From Vreelandella azerica (GTDB lineage: Bacteria; Pseudomonadota; Gammaproteobacteria; Pseudomonadales; Halomonadaceae): a DNA stretch of 64,000 nucleotides. The stretch lies in NCBI RefSeq assembly GCF_013112225.1, contig NZ_JABFHI010000002.1, positions 434,001 to 498,000 on the forward strand, written 5' to 3'. A program made the position numbers and the translations under genes. This document shows positions 36,964 through 45,194 of the stretch, piece by piece; position 1 is the stretch's first letter; the number at the start of each line of letters is the position of its first letter. The notes under the pieces are model-generated. The model was not told the DNA's origin and made no database searches. It saw nothing but the letters and a program-made list of their open reading frames with translations.

Positions 36964-37027
36964 GGTATTGGAACCTTATAATAATCAGCGTGATATGACG
37001 TTAGTAAGATGAAGGTGCTGAGCGTGT

Positions 37028-37831
37028 TCAGCGGCGAGCCAAGCGCTGCCAGCCTTGGGATGCCAGGGTACTGATCACAAAAAACGCGGCGGCCAGCGAC
37101 ACTATGGTCGGCCCTGTCGGGGTATCAAAGGTATAGGCCGCGCCTAGCCCGCCAGTGGTCGCGGCCATGGCCACCAGGGCGGCAAGCAGCGCCATCTGTT
37201 CCGGGGTGCGGCTGAAAGGCCGCGCTGTTGCCGCGGGAATAATCAGCAGGGCGGCTATTAACAGCGCCCCGACAACCTTGAGGGCAACGGCCACCACGAT
37301 GGCCAGCGCCACGGTCAGCACCAGCTGCTCGCGGCGCGGGTTGATATGGCTGGCATGGGCAAGTTCTTCATTCAACGTGGCGGTTAACAGCGCCTGCCAG
37401 CGCCATAGCATCAGGCCGATGACCAGAACGGCTCCGGACCAGATAATCGCAAGATCGCTTTTCCCCACCGCGAGAATGTCGCCAAACAGATAGGCGTGCA
37501 GGTCAATGCGCACGCCGGAAACAAAGGAGACGGCGACCAGCCCGATGGCCAGGGCGGAATGCGCCATTACCCCCAGCAGGGTATCCATGGCATAGCCTTT
37601 GCCGCTTAAGGTGGAGACACAGAATGCCATGAGCAGGGCAATGCCAATCACACCGACAAAAATGGAGATATTCCACAGCAGGGCCAGGGCGACCCCCAGA
37701 ATGGCGGCATGGGCGGTGGCATCGCCGAAATAGGCCATCCGCCGCCAGACCACAAAACACCCTAGCGGCGCGGCGGCTAACCCGACGCCAAGCCCTGCCA
37801 GGGCCGCACGCCACATAAAATCATCCAGCAT
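37028..37831 (-). CDS. znuB: Zinc ABC transporter permease ZnuB
   Basis: Membrane subunit of the high-affinity zinc importer ZnuABC. From ATG 37831 (overlapping the znuC stop by 11 bases) it has 267 residues. A longer frame to 37960 lies within znuC and is rejected. The ABC-3 family pattern is clear: 'GCFVVWRRMAYFGDATAHAAILGVAL' region at the start, eight or so hydrophobic segments, 'LLIAALLIIPAATARPFSRT' and 'TPTGPTIVSLAAAFFVIS'. Cotranslation with znuC is expected. Manganese importers share the fold, but the neighbours (COG0523 gene, His-rich ZnuA, Zur-like box) favour zinc. Confidence 0.94.
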   Translation of the reverse strand: MLDDFMWRAALAGLGVGLAAAPLGCFVVWRRMAYFGDATAHAAILGVALALLWNISIFVGVIGIALLMAFCVSTLSGKGYAMDTLLGVMAHSALAIGLVAVSFVSGVRIDLHAYLFGDILAVGKSDLAIIWSGAVLVIGLMLWRWQALLTATLNEELAHASHINPRREQLVLTVALAIVVAVALKVVGALLIAALLIIPAATARPFSRTPEQMALLAALVAMAATTGGLGAAYTFDTPTGPTIVSLAAAFFVISTLASQGWQRLARR

Positions 37832-38582
37832 GGCGCAGTGTCTCCTCATCGTGATGGCTCGTGTGTTGATGACGATAGAAGGCCAGAGTGCTGGCCGTTT
37901 GGTCGCCGAAAAGCGCCTGGTATTGGGGTGACGAGGCCACTCTTTCCGGCTGACCCTCACAGCAGATATGCCCGTTCAGGCAGATCACGTGGTCCGCCGT
38001 GCGCATCACCACATGCAGATCATGACTGACCATCAAGACTGCGCATTGGGAGCGCTGGCGGATCTGCTCAATACGCTGATAGAACTCGGCAACGCCTCTG
38101 TGATCCAGCCCCTGAGTGGCTTCATCCAGCAATAAAAGCGATGGGCGTGACAGCAGGGCACGCGCCAGTAACACCCGCTGCAGCTGGCCGCCGGAAAGAT
38201 GATTCATGGCCGCATTGAGCAGATGTTCGGCCCCCGCCTGTTCCAGCGCCTCGCCAATCTCATGGCTGGCATGCCGCTTAGGCAGGTTGATGAAGCGGCG
38301 CACCGTCATCGGGAAGGTGGGGTCCAGGTGCAGGCGTTGGGGCACATAGCCAACGCTCAGGTCGGGTGAGCGGATAATGCGACCAGCAGACGGTTTGATG
38401 GCACCTATCAGCGTCTTGACCAAGGTGGACTTACCGGAGCCGTTGGGGCCAATCAGGGTCAAAATCCGCCCAGGCCGCAGCACCAGGTTGATATTATCCA
38501 GAACAGGCTGTTGGCCAAACCGAACGGTTAGCTGCTCGGTTGTCAGCAGGGCATCACCTGTTGCGGATGGACGCGAAAACAT
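37821..38582 (-). CDS. znuC: Zinc ABC transporter ATPase ZnuC
   Basis: A 253-residue ATPase. Walker A is 'GPNGSGKSTLVKTLIGAI', the signature 'LSGGQLQRVLLARALL', Walker B 'LLLLDEATQGLDHRG' and the His switch 'VLMVSHDLHVVM'. 'VGYVPQRLHLDPTFPMTV' is the Q-loop region typical of ZnuC. The C-terminus is His-rich ('RHQHTSHHDE'), as in other ZnuC proteins. The gene is divergent from znuA across a 117-base region with a Zur-like palindrome and overlaps znuB. CGGAG precedes the ATG. Confidence 0.96.
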   Translation of the reverse strand: MFSRPSATGDALLTTEQLTVRFGQQPVLDNINLVLRPGRILTLIGPNGSGKSTLVKTLIGAIKPSAGRIIRSPDLSVGYVPQRLHLDPTFPMTVRRFINLPKRHASHEIGEALEQAGAEHLLNAAMNHLSGGQLQRVLLARALLSRPSLLLLDEATQGLDHRGVAEFYQRIEQIRQRSQCAVLMVSHDLHVVMRTADHVICLNGHICCEGQPERVASSPQYQALFGDQTASTLAFYRHQHTSHHDEETLRHAG

Positions 38583-38607
38583 AACAGACTCCGAGTTGAT
38601 TTATTGT

Positions 38608-38621
38608 TATGTTATAACATA
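38608..38621. promoter_or_regulatory. Zur-like operator between znuC and znuA
   Basis: A perfect 14-base palindrome TATGTTATAACATA, inside TGTTATGTTATAACATATGT, matches the core of the gammaproteobacterial Zur consensus (ATGTTATAnTATAACAT, here without the central extra bases). It lies in the divergent promoter region, 26 bases before the znuC start and 79 before znuA, so one site could repress both directions when zinc is sufficient. Confidence 0.8.
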
Positions 38622-38699
38622 TGTTATGTAGGTGCCAAGCGTTAACCGATGCAGCTAAATAAAACAGCTAAACGAATCAACCTGAAAGGAGTGCTTTGA

Positions 38700-39680
38700 A
38701 TGAATAAACCGTTTGCCCGTGTGGCATTGCCGCTGGTGTTGGGGCTTCCATTGACGGCGTTGGCCGATGTGCCAAACGTTGCCGTAGATATTCCGCCGGT
38801 ACATTCGCTGGTCAGCAAGGTGATGGGGGAGCTGGGCGAGCCTGAGCTATTCATGCAGCAGGGGGCGTCGCCGCATGGCTATTCGCTGCGCCCTTCGGAA
38901 GCACAAACGCTGGATAACGCTGAACTTGTGGTCTGGGTCAGCAATGATCTGACACCCTGGCTTACAAGCCCGCTGGCATCCTTGGCCTCTGAAGCTGCGC
39001 ATCTGGAACTGATGGCTCTGGACGAGACCCAGGTGCTGAACTACCGCGACCGGTCAGTAGCGCTTATGGCAGCGCAGGACGACCACGACCATCACGGTCA
39101 TGAAGAACACGATCATGAGAACCACGGCCACGACCATCACGGCCACAGCCGCGAAGGTCAGGATCCTCATGGCTGGCTTGACCCAGAAAATGCCCGCCTC
39201 TGGCTGAATGCCATTGCCCGCCGTCTAAGCACGCTGGACCCGGAAAATGCTGAGACCTATCAAACCAACGCCACTCAGGCAAAAGCTGACCTGCTAGGCT
39301 TGCAGATGGCGCTGGAAGAGCAGTTTGCTGAACAGCCCACGCCGCGCTTTGTGGTTTTCCATGATGCCTATCAGTATTTTGAGCAGCGTTTTGAGGTGCC
39401 CTCGGAAGGCGCCATTTCCCTGGGGGATGCTTCTGATCCAAGCCCCGCACGCATTGAAGCGCTTCAGCAACATGTGCGCGAAAATGCTATTCAGTGCGTG
39501 TTCAGTGAGCCGCAGTTCAACGCCGCCATGGTGGAAAATGTCTTCGCTGATACCCCCGCCGTGATGGGCGTGATCGACCCTCTGGGCGTTGAGCTGCCGC
39601 TTGGGCCAACGTTGTACGATCAGTTGCTGCGCCAGTTGGCCGATGCGCTTGAGCAATGCAGTGTGCAGCAGCCAATATAG
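38700..39680 (+). CDS. znuA: Periplasmic zinc-binding protein ZnuA
   Basis: A 326-residue binding protein with signal peptide 'MNKPFARVALPLVLGLPLTALA'. Zinc-site residues are visible in 'DIPPVHSLVSKVM' (His), 'GASPHGYSLRPSEA' (His) and 'VVFHDAYQYFEQRF' (His and acidic residues). The long charged loop (about residues 125-150) is a run of His, Asp and Glu, characteristic of zinc-specific ZnuA proteins, before 'DPHGWLDPENARLWLNAI'. AAAGGAG precedes the ATG. It is divergent from znuCB with the Zur-like site between. Confidence 0.96.
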   Translation: MNKPFARVALPLVLGLPLTALADVPNVAVDIPPVHSLVSKVMGELGEPELFMQQGASPHGYSLRPSEAQTLDNAELVVWVSNDLTPWLTSPLASLASEAAHLELMALDETQVLNYRDRSVALMAAQDDHDHHGHEEHDHENHGHDHHGHSREGQDPHGWLDPENARLWLNAIARRLSTLDPENAETYQTNATQAKADLLGLQMALEEQFAEQPTPRFVVFHDAYQYFEQRFEVPSEGAISLGDASDPSPARIEALQQHVRENAIQCVFSEPQFNAAMVENVFADTPAVMGVIDPLGVELPLGPTLYDQLLRQLADALEQCSVQQPI

Positions 39681-39823
39681 TGACCCTGTCCGGTGCGATT
39701 GCCCAAAGCAACGACAAATGCAGCATGACCACCCTGCAGCTTTTCAGGTATAAGGTTATGAGTATGTATGTCATCCTTGGGCTAGCTTAATGTTGCCAAG
39801 GGTTTCCTGAAAGGAGGTTTGCC

Positions 39824-41290
39824 ATGCAGAAGCGTCATGTTGATGTTGCGGTGATCGGGGCGGGCAGTGCCGGGCTGAGCGCCTGGCATATGGCACGCAA
39901 GAGCGCCGATGATGTGCTGTTGATCGAAGCCGGTGAGTACGGTACTACCTGCGCACGGGTCGGCTGTATGCCTTCCAAGCTATTGATTGCCGCCGCTGAT
40001 GCGGCCCATCGCGCGCGCCAGGCGGGCACCTTCGGCGTCAAGGTGGCCGAGGTCGACATTGACGGTGAGGCGGTGATGGCGCGGGTCAAAGGCGAACGCG
40101 ACCGCTTTGTCGGTAACGTTCTCAAGTCAATGAAGCGCATTCCAGAAGATCAGCGCCTGCGTGGCCATGCCCGCTTTATTCAGCCCCACACCCTGCAGGT
40201 AGGTGACCACACCCAGGTCACTGCCAATGCCATCGTGATTGCCACCGGCTCGCGCGCCACCTGGCCGGGCTTTTTTGAAGCGGCGGAAGATCGCCTGATT
40301 ATCAATGATGACGTCTTTGAGTGGGAGACCCTGCCTGAATCGGTGGCCGTTTTCGGCCCAGGGGTGATTGGCCTGGAACTGGGGCAGGCACTGAGCCGTT
40401 TGGGCGTGCGCACCCGCACGTTTGGGGTAGGCGGGGCGATTGGGCCCTTGCAGTCAGACAAGGTGCGCGAGATAGCCGATGAGCTGTTTAACGCCGAGTT
40501 CTACCTGGACCCGGATGCTGACGTACAGAAGATCGAGCGCAGCACCGAGGGCGTCACCTTGACGTTCGTTGAGCGCACCACCGGCAAGGTGTTGACCGAA
40601 ACCTTTGATTACCTGCTGGCAGCCACTGGGCGGCAGCCCAATGTGGATAAGCTGGCGCTGGAAAATGCTGGGATTGAACTGAGTGAGCGCGGCGTGCCGA
40701 GCTTTAACCGCTTTACCATGCAGTGTGCCAACACAGATGGCAGCGCCAGCCATATCTTTATTGCCGGTGATGCCAACCAGGCCGTGCCGCTGCTGCACGA
40801 AGCGATAACCGAAGGCCAGATAGCCGCACGCAATGCCGCCAACTTGAATGACATCAAGGCAGGGCGGCGCAATGTCCCCCTGGCAATTGTGTTTACTGAA
40901 CCGCAAATGGCCAGCGTCGGGGATAGCCGCGCAAGCCTGGAAGCACGTTTCGGCGGCTGCGATTGTATTGCCGAAGGCGGCGTATCTTTTGATGACCAGG
41001 GCCGAGCCGTGGTGATGGGGGAGAACCACGGCTATCTGGCACTCTACGCCGAACACGGCAGCGGGCAGTTTCTGGGCGCTGAGATGCTCGGGCCAAGGGT
41101 TGAGCATATGGCGCATTTATTGGCCTGGGCGCTGGAGCAGAAAATGACCGTCAGCGACATGCTGGCAATGCCGTTTTATCACCCGGTATTGGAAGAAGGC
41201 CTGCGCTCCGGCCTGCGTGATCTGAATGCCAATCTTCAGCTAGGCCCGGCCGTAACGGAGCGCTGCATGGAATGTGGCCCAGGGGACTGA
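39824..41290 (+). CDS. Dihydrolipoamide dehydrogenase-like flavoprotein disulfide reductase
   Basis: A 488-residue FAD enzyme of the class I pyridine nucleotide-disulfide family. FAD motif is 'VAVIGAGSAGLSAWHMAR', redox-active disulfide 'TTCARVGCMPSKLLIAAA' (CxxxxC with PSK), NAD motif 'VAVFGPGVIGLELGQALSRL', second FAD motif 'HIFIAGDANQAVPLLHEA' and active-site C-terminal 'FYHPVLEEGL' (His-Pro with Glu). It is not with pyruvate or oxoglutarate dehydrogenase genes. Stand-alone Lpd-like enzymes of this kind have been linked to mercury, glutathione-like or redox roles, but no specific function can be claimed. AAAGGAGG precedes the ATG at 39824. Confidence 0.9.
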   Translation: MQKRHVDVAVIGAGSAGLSAWHMARKSADDVLLIEAGEYGTTCARVGCMPSKLLIAAADAAHRARQAGTFGVKVAEVDIDGEAVMARVKGERDRFVGNVLKSMKRIPEDQRLRGHARFIQPHTLQVGDHTQVTANAIVIATGSRATWPGFFEAAEDRLIINDDVFEWETLPESVAVFGPGVIGLELGQALSRLGVRTRTFGVGGAIGPLQSDKVREIADELFNAEFYLDPDADVQKIERSTEGVTLTFVERTTGKVLTETFDYLLAATGRQPNVDKLALENAGIELSERGVPSFNRFTMQCANTDGSASHIFIAGDANQAVPLLHEAITEGQIAARNAANLNDIKAGRRNVPLAIVFTEPQMASVGDSRASLEARFGGCDCIAEGGVSFDDQGRAVVMGENHGYLALYAEHGSGQFLGAEMLGPRVEHMAHLLAWALEQKMTVSDMLAMPFYHPVLEEGLRSGLRDLNANLQLGPAVTERCMECGPGD

Positions 41291-41416
41291 TGGCAGCGTT
41301 GGCCTTGGCCACCCAGCACTCCTGGAACATTGCGCAGCTGGGTGGCGTCGCGTCGGCTAATATTGTTGAACGCGCAGAGTGTTCATCCAATATCAGGACG
41401 TGCGGTTCAATCACTG

Positions 41417-41733
41417 TTAAATGCCGGTGATAGCCAGGTCCAGAGCCCCAATAACCTGGTTTCTGAAGTGTGACAGGGATCCAATGGGGCTCTTGAGGTG
41501 TTTTTTGGGCACAGCGGAAATTTGCGGCGTTAACAGCAACAGCTTCTGATCGGCAAAGCTGATTTCTGGAGTCAGCCCCTGCATGGTTTCGCCACCGAAG
41601 GCAGAACCTTTACCCAAGGGGATAACAATGCGAGTTGCCAAATCGCTCAGGAGACTGCTCTGAATATCCACCAGATAAGGGTAGTGAGCCTTACTGGCTT
41701 TGCTCGGGTTGGGTATACATCGAACTGTGCCAT
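41417..41733 (-). CDS. ccdB: CcdB-family toxin (reading frame broken near start)
   Basis: DNA gyrase-poisoning toxin of a type II toxin-antitoxin pair. The ATG at 41733 shares its first base with the ccdA stop (TGATG), the classical ccdAB arrangement. It begins 'MAQFDVY'; one base is then missing in the CCC at 41711-41713. With it restored, the protein continues 'NPSKASKAHYPYLVDIQSSL', 'LTPEISFADQKLLLLTPQ' and ends in the family signature 'SLSHFRNQVIGALDLAITGI', about 105 residues. As printed, this part is read in the same frame as the antitoxin's N-terminus, creating a false fused protein. The last residues, which contact gyrase in CcdB of plasmid F, are conserved (Gly-Ile end). Confidence 0.85.
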
Positions 41734-41977
41734 CAGAACTCTCTGAATTCGTCGCCGAAGCATCCATGTTGTTCGACGAAATCGTTGTAACTTTTATCGC
41801 AGCGCGATTTTCTTCAACCCATTGTGTGGCTTCGCGTTTTGAAAGTTCTTCTTTTAGAGCTTGCTCCAGGGTGGCAGACAAATTAATGTTCAGTTCCCGG
41901 GTTTTACGCAGCAGATCGCTGTTGATTGAGAGGTTCGCTGTTTTTTTGGGGGCGGCTGAATTATAGAGTTCGGCCAT
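41733..41977 (-). CDS. ccdA: CcdA-family antitoxin (reading frame broken near C-terminus)
   Basis: Antitoxin and operon repressor. The ATG at 41977 follows GGAGA. The N-terminal ribbon-helix-helix part is 'KKTANLSINSDLLRKTRELN' and continues 'INLSATLEQALKEEL'. After 'ENRAAIKV' (near 41788-41794) the printed frame departs from the family. Adding one base gives the standard toxin-binding tail 'YNDFVEQHGCFGDEFREF' and a stop at 41733. The restored length is about 81 residues. The pair lies beside a second toxin-antitoxin pair. A further in-frame ATG at 42091 is rejected because it has no ribosome site and would overrun the repressor-binding N-terminus. Confidence 0.85.
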
Positions 41978-42103
41978 GCGGGTCTCCGAAAAGATCTTGA
42001 ATATACAGTTTAACCTTATGTGCATGGCTGTGCGCATGAAAGCATTTACCAATGGCTGTCGTCGGAGGTGCCTGCGCTGGCGCTCCGCCAAGGCGGTGAG
42101 CAG

Positions 42104-42376
42104 TCACTGCTGATCGTAGTGTCCTCCAAGGGCGAAAATATAAATGAGCTGGTCATCGAACCGGTAGATCAGCCTGTCCTTTTGTGAGATTCGTCTTGAC
42201 CACAAGTCTGATAAGTTGTGTTTAAGCGGTTCAGGTTTGCCGGTGCCAGTGGATGGATCTTGAGACCGGAGCATTTCTTTCAACAGTTTACACAGAGCCT
42301 TGTGCAGCTTTTTGTCTTTCTCGCGCATCCTCTCATAGGCTTCCCGGGTGTTGCCCTCAAAGACCAGTGGTCTCAT
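42104..42376 (-). CDS. yoeB: YoeB/Txe-family mRNA-interferase toxin
   Basis: A 90-residue ribosome-dependent RNase toxin of the RelE superfamily. The family block 'GTGKPEPLKHNLSDLWSRRI' is present, with the catalytic Glu in KPEPLK, then 'DRLIYRF' with the conserved Arg and the C-terminal 'GGHYDQQ' carrying the catalytic His-Tyr. The usual His before 'RLVY' is Asp here, a small variation. Its ATG at 42376 overlaps the antitoxin gene by 20 bases, as expected for translational coupling. All known catalytic positions are intact, so the toxin should be active. Confidence 0.92.
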   Translation of the reverse strand: MRPLVFEGNTREAYERMREKDKKLHKALCKLLKEMLRSQDPSTGTGKPEPLKHNLSDLWSRRISQKDRLIYRFDDQLIYIFALGGHYDQQ

Positions 42377-42629
42377 TCATCTGCTCATCATCAGGTGTAT
42401 ATCCTTGGCCACGGTTGTGAGTATCGAGGGAAGTCGCAATCTGTTGCATCAGGTCTCGGTTCTGGAGAACGTGAAGGGTTTCTTGCTCTCTTTCCCAGTC
42501 CTCAGCGCTTATAATCACGAAAGCTTCTCCGGCACGACGCGTCACCTTGAGGGGGTCGTGCCTACTGATCACCTGCTCTACAACGCTTTTCAGGTTGTCT
42601 CTGAACTTGTTTACGCTGATGATATCCAT
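42357..42629 (-). CDS. yefM: YefM/Phd-family antitoxin
   Basis: A 90-residue antitoxin and repressor. The N-terminal DNA-binding domain 'MDIISVNKFRDNLKSVVEQV' and 'PLKVTRRAGEAFVIISAEDW' are typical of Phd/YefM. The C-terminal half is the toxin-neutralising part. It is the first gene of the two-gene operon, with a palindrome just upstream that is the likely operator. The start is at 42629; the Shine-Dalgarno sequence is AGGGGAGT upstream. Confidence 0.92.
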   Translation of the reverse strand: MDIISVNKFRDNLKSVVEQVISRHDPLKVTRRAGEAFVIISAEDWEREQETLHVLQNRDLMQQIATSLDTHNRGQGYTPDDEQMNETTGL

Positions 42630-42642
42630 AACTCCCCTTTAT

Positions 42643-42659
42643 GTACGGAAATACCGTAC
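42643..42659. promoter_or_regulatory. Palindromic operator upstream of yefM-yoeB
   Basis: Inverted repeat GTACGG-AAATA-CCGTAC with perfect six-base arms, 14 bases upstream of the antitoxin start. Position and symmetry suit autorepression by the YefM-YoeB complex. Confidence 0.7.
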
Positions 42660-42819
42660 GATTGTTGCGTGATCACCCTAACAAGGCTAAGTACATCGAC
42701 AGCTTTTTCATTGCGGCTTCGCCTCTACAGCAAAGGCGTGAGTGCTAATAGGCAAATGACAAATTGACGCAGTCGCATTCAGTAATGCTTCTCATTTAAA
42801 TAAATAGGTGCTATGGTTT

Positions 42820-42838
42820 GCTAACGATAATCGTTATC
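42820..42838. promoter_or_regulatory. Fur-like box upstream of the small secreted DUF6746 protein
   Basis: GCTAACGATAATCGTTATC matches the 19-base Fur consensus GATAATGATAATCATTATC at 16 of 19 positions, and it contains the dyad GATAA-TCG-TTATC. It lies 51 bases before the start codon at 42889, the right place to block the promoter when iron is plentiful. Confidence 0.72.
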
Positions 42839-42888
42839 AAAAGCAGGTCAGCGGTTGGCCTGCCCGCAAACCAAAGGAGAAGCATGTC

Positions 42889-43287
42889 ATGAAGCGTACA
42901 ATTGCGTTTTTCATTAACGGTTTCCTGCTCGCTGCCCTGATGACAGGTGGTATGGCAATGGCCGACAACCACGATGATCATGAGCGTGCCGATCATTTTG
43001 AAGGCAAGTCGTCGGAAACCTTACAGGAAGCGGTCACCAACTTCTCTGAAGGCAATCAGCAGCTGGCTGAGCTGTTGGCCTCTGATGAATTAAGTAACCA
43101 GCAGATGGGCGAGCTGCATATGCTCACCTATACCCTGGAAAACGCCCTGCAGAAGATCGATGCTGAGGTTGATGCCATGGCCGTGACGCTGGAAGAGGTG
43201 CATCTCGGTTCTGAATCGCTTGATCAGCAGCGCGTGGCCGAGAACGGCGCAGAGTATCTGGAAGCGGCTCGGACACTGGTCGAGTAA
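42889..43287 (+). CDS. Small secreted helical protein (DUF6746-like)
   Basis: A 132-residue protein from ATG 42889, chosen for the AAAGGAG site nine bases upstream and the signal peptide 'MKRTIAFFINGFLLAALMTG' (cleavage near MAMA-DN); an upstream in-frame ATG lacks both. The mature part begins with a His/Asp cluster ('NHDDHERADHFEG') and continues as long amphipathic helices without cysteine. I recall similar proteins annotated DUF6746; function is unknown. The Fur-like box suggests iron-responsive expression, and the His/Asp start could bind metal. It ends at a hairpin and converges with the SulP gene. Confidence 0.78.
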   Translation: MKRTIAFFINGFLLAALMTGGMAMADNHDDHERADHFEGKSSETLQEAVTNFSEGNQQLAELLASDELSNQQMGELHMLTYTLENALQKIDAEVDAMAVTLEEVHLGSESLDQQRVAENGAEYLEAARTLVE

Positions 43288-43291
43288 CCCA

Positions 43292-43352
43292 AAAGCCTGT
43301 TCTCCCATCACAGGCTTTCCCGCTGCTATCTGCCTCAGGTAGCGGCGGTTTT
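43292..43352. terminator. Tandem hairpins between the DUF6746 and SulP genes
   Basis: First stem AAAGCCTGT / ACAGGCTTT (43292-43318, perfect nine bases). Second stem CCGCTGCTA / TAGCGGCGG (43320-43348, one mismatch) followed by TTTT. They separate two convergent genes and can serve both. Confidence 0.75.
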
Positions 43353-43357
43353 CGTAT

Positions 43358-45090
43358 TCAGCCTTGCCAGCGCCTGGCGACCTTGATGGCTTGGGTCATG
43401 TGCTGGCAATACAGGCGTTGGCCGGGCACTTTATGAATACCTGCGCGGCGCAGCTTGAGGATCATGCGCGCCTTCAGGCCGACCAGAATCACCCTGACGT
43501 TATCCCGCGCCATATCATCCAGCAGCGCCTCCAGCGCCATGATGCCGGTAACATCCATGCTGGGCACATCGTGCATATCGAGAATCAGCGTTTTAATCGT
43601 CGGGTCTGCCACGCGCAATGACGCAAGCGCCTTTTCAGCGGCACCAAAAAACAGCGGGCCATCAATGTTGTACACCGCCACCCCGTCAGGCAGGGTCACC
43701 AGGCTGATATCCCGGCGAGTATCGACTCGGTCACTCTGGGTCAGCAGCGCCATTCGGCGGATAAACAGCGCCGCTGCCAGGGCAATCCCGACGCCCACCG
43801 CTAATACCATATCGAAGATAACGGTCAGCCCGAAGCAGGTCACCAGAATAGCCACGTCATCAAAAGGGGCAGAACGCAGGGTACGCACGAAATGGCGCGC
43901 TTCGCTCATGTTCCAGGCGATGATGAACAACAGCGCGGCAAGTGCGGCCATGGGCACCAGCCCCAGTACGCCGGCCAGGGCAATCACGGCGAGCAATACC
44001 ACCAGCGCATGAACTACTGCCGCCAGCGGCGAGCGGCGCCGCTGCGGATATTGGTGGCGGTGCGGGCAATGGCGGCGGTGGCGGTGATACCCCCAAATAG
44101 CGGCGCGACAAGGTTACCCAGCCCCTGGCCTACCAGTTCAGCATCCGGGTCGTGGCGGGTCTTGGTCAGGCCGTCGGCGACGACGGCGCACAGTAATGAC
44201 TCGATTGCTCCCAACATGGCAATCGCAAAGGCAGGGCCAATCAAGGCGCGAATCAGCTCGAAATTGACCTCCAGAGGCACGCCATCTGGCCCTGGCAGAT
44301 GCCAGGGAGCCATCAGCACCGGTGCTACCGGCGGAATGCCGCTGCCGGTTTCACCGTTGATTTCCCAGCTAAAACGCGAGGCAATAGTTTCTATGCTGCC
44401 GCCGCCCAGCCACAGGTTCAGACCATAGGCCGCCAGGGCGCCGACCACCAGGCCAATCAGTGGGGCGGGAATCGGCAGATTAAGCCGTGGCCAGTAGAGC
44501 ATGACGGCCAGCGCGAAGACGCCCACGCCCAACTCCCATGGGTCAAGGCTTGGAAGGGATTGAGCGATGATGGCCAGGTTGGCGATAAAGTGTTCACCCA
44601 ATTCACCCGTCTGCAGCCCCAGAAAATCGGGAATCTGCAAGACCGCAATCACCACGGCGATACCGACGGTAAACCCCAGCACGACAGGGTAGGGCACAAA
44701 CTGGATCAGCCGCCCCATGTGGGTGAGGCCCAGCACAATAAGGATAACGCCCGCCATCATGGAAGCAATCAGCAGGCCGCCCAGGCCAAACTGCTGGACG
44801 ATAGGAAACAGGATGACTACAAAGGCAGCGGTGGGGCCGGAGACGTTGAAGCGGGCGCCACCGGTGAGGGCAATAATCGCCCCGGCAACAATAGCGGTAT
44901 ACAGGCCATGCTGAGGCGGCACCCCGGTGGCAATTGCCAGCGCCATGGACAAAGGTACCGCCACCGTGCCAACGGTCAGCCCGGCCATGACGTCCTGACG
45001 TAAATCGGCGAGCCCGTAGCCCGCCTGCCAGGCGGAACGCAGCCCGGTGGTAACGGCGGGAAGGTGAAACCTCAGCCTTCGGCGTGACAT
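43358..45090 (-). CDS. SulP-family anion transporter with STAS domain (frameshifted in this sequence)
   Basis: An inner-membrane SLC26/SulP transporter for sulfate, bicarbonate or related anions. The part from ATG 45090 has the N-terminal region ('DVMAGLTVGTVAVPLSMALA') and most membrane helices up to 'GLGNLVAPLFGGITATAAIA'. The frame breaks near 44030-44045. One added base restores 'SGARSPLAAVVHALVVLLAV' and the remaining helices. A C-terminal STAS domain follows ('VAVYNIDGPLFFGAAEKAL', 'LILDMHDVPSMDVTGIMALE'). Total about 577 residues, normal for the family. 'TGGARFNVSGPTAAFVVI' is the conserved substrate-site loop. It is a single gene on this strand; a second SulP gene lies at 61.5 kb. Confidence 0.88.
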
Positions 45091-45194
45091 GGCAATGCTC
45101 CCGTGAATACTTCTTTAGCAGGTTAAGTGTCTAACATAGCATTTAACCTGCTTGGCAGCATGTGTGTAGGACTAAGGTTAATAGGGCGAGAAGT

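Noticed and set aside
41417-42091. A single 224-residue CcdA-CcdB fusion protein
   Set aside because: Each half departs from its family exactly where one base is missing. Repair gives two normal genes with the classical TGATG overlap.
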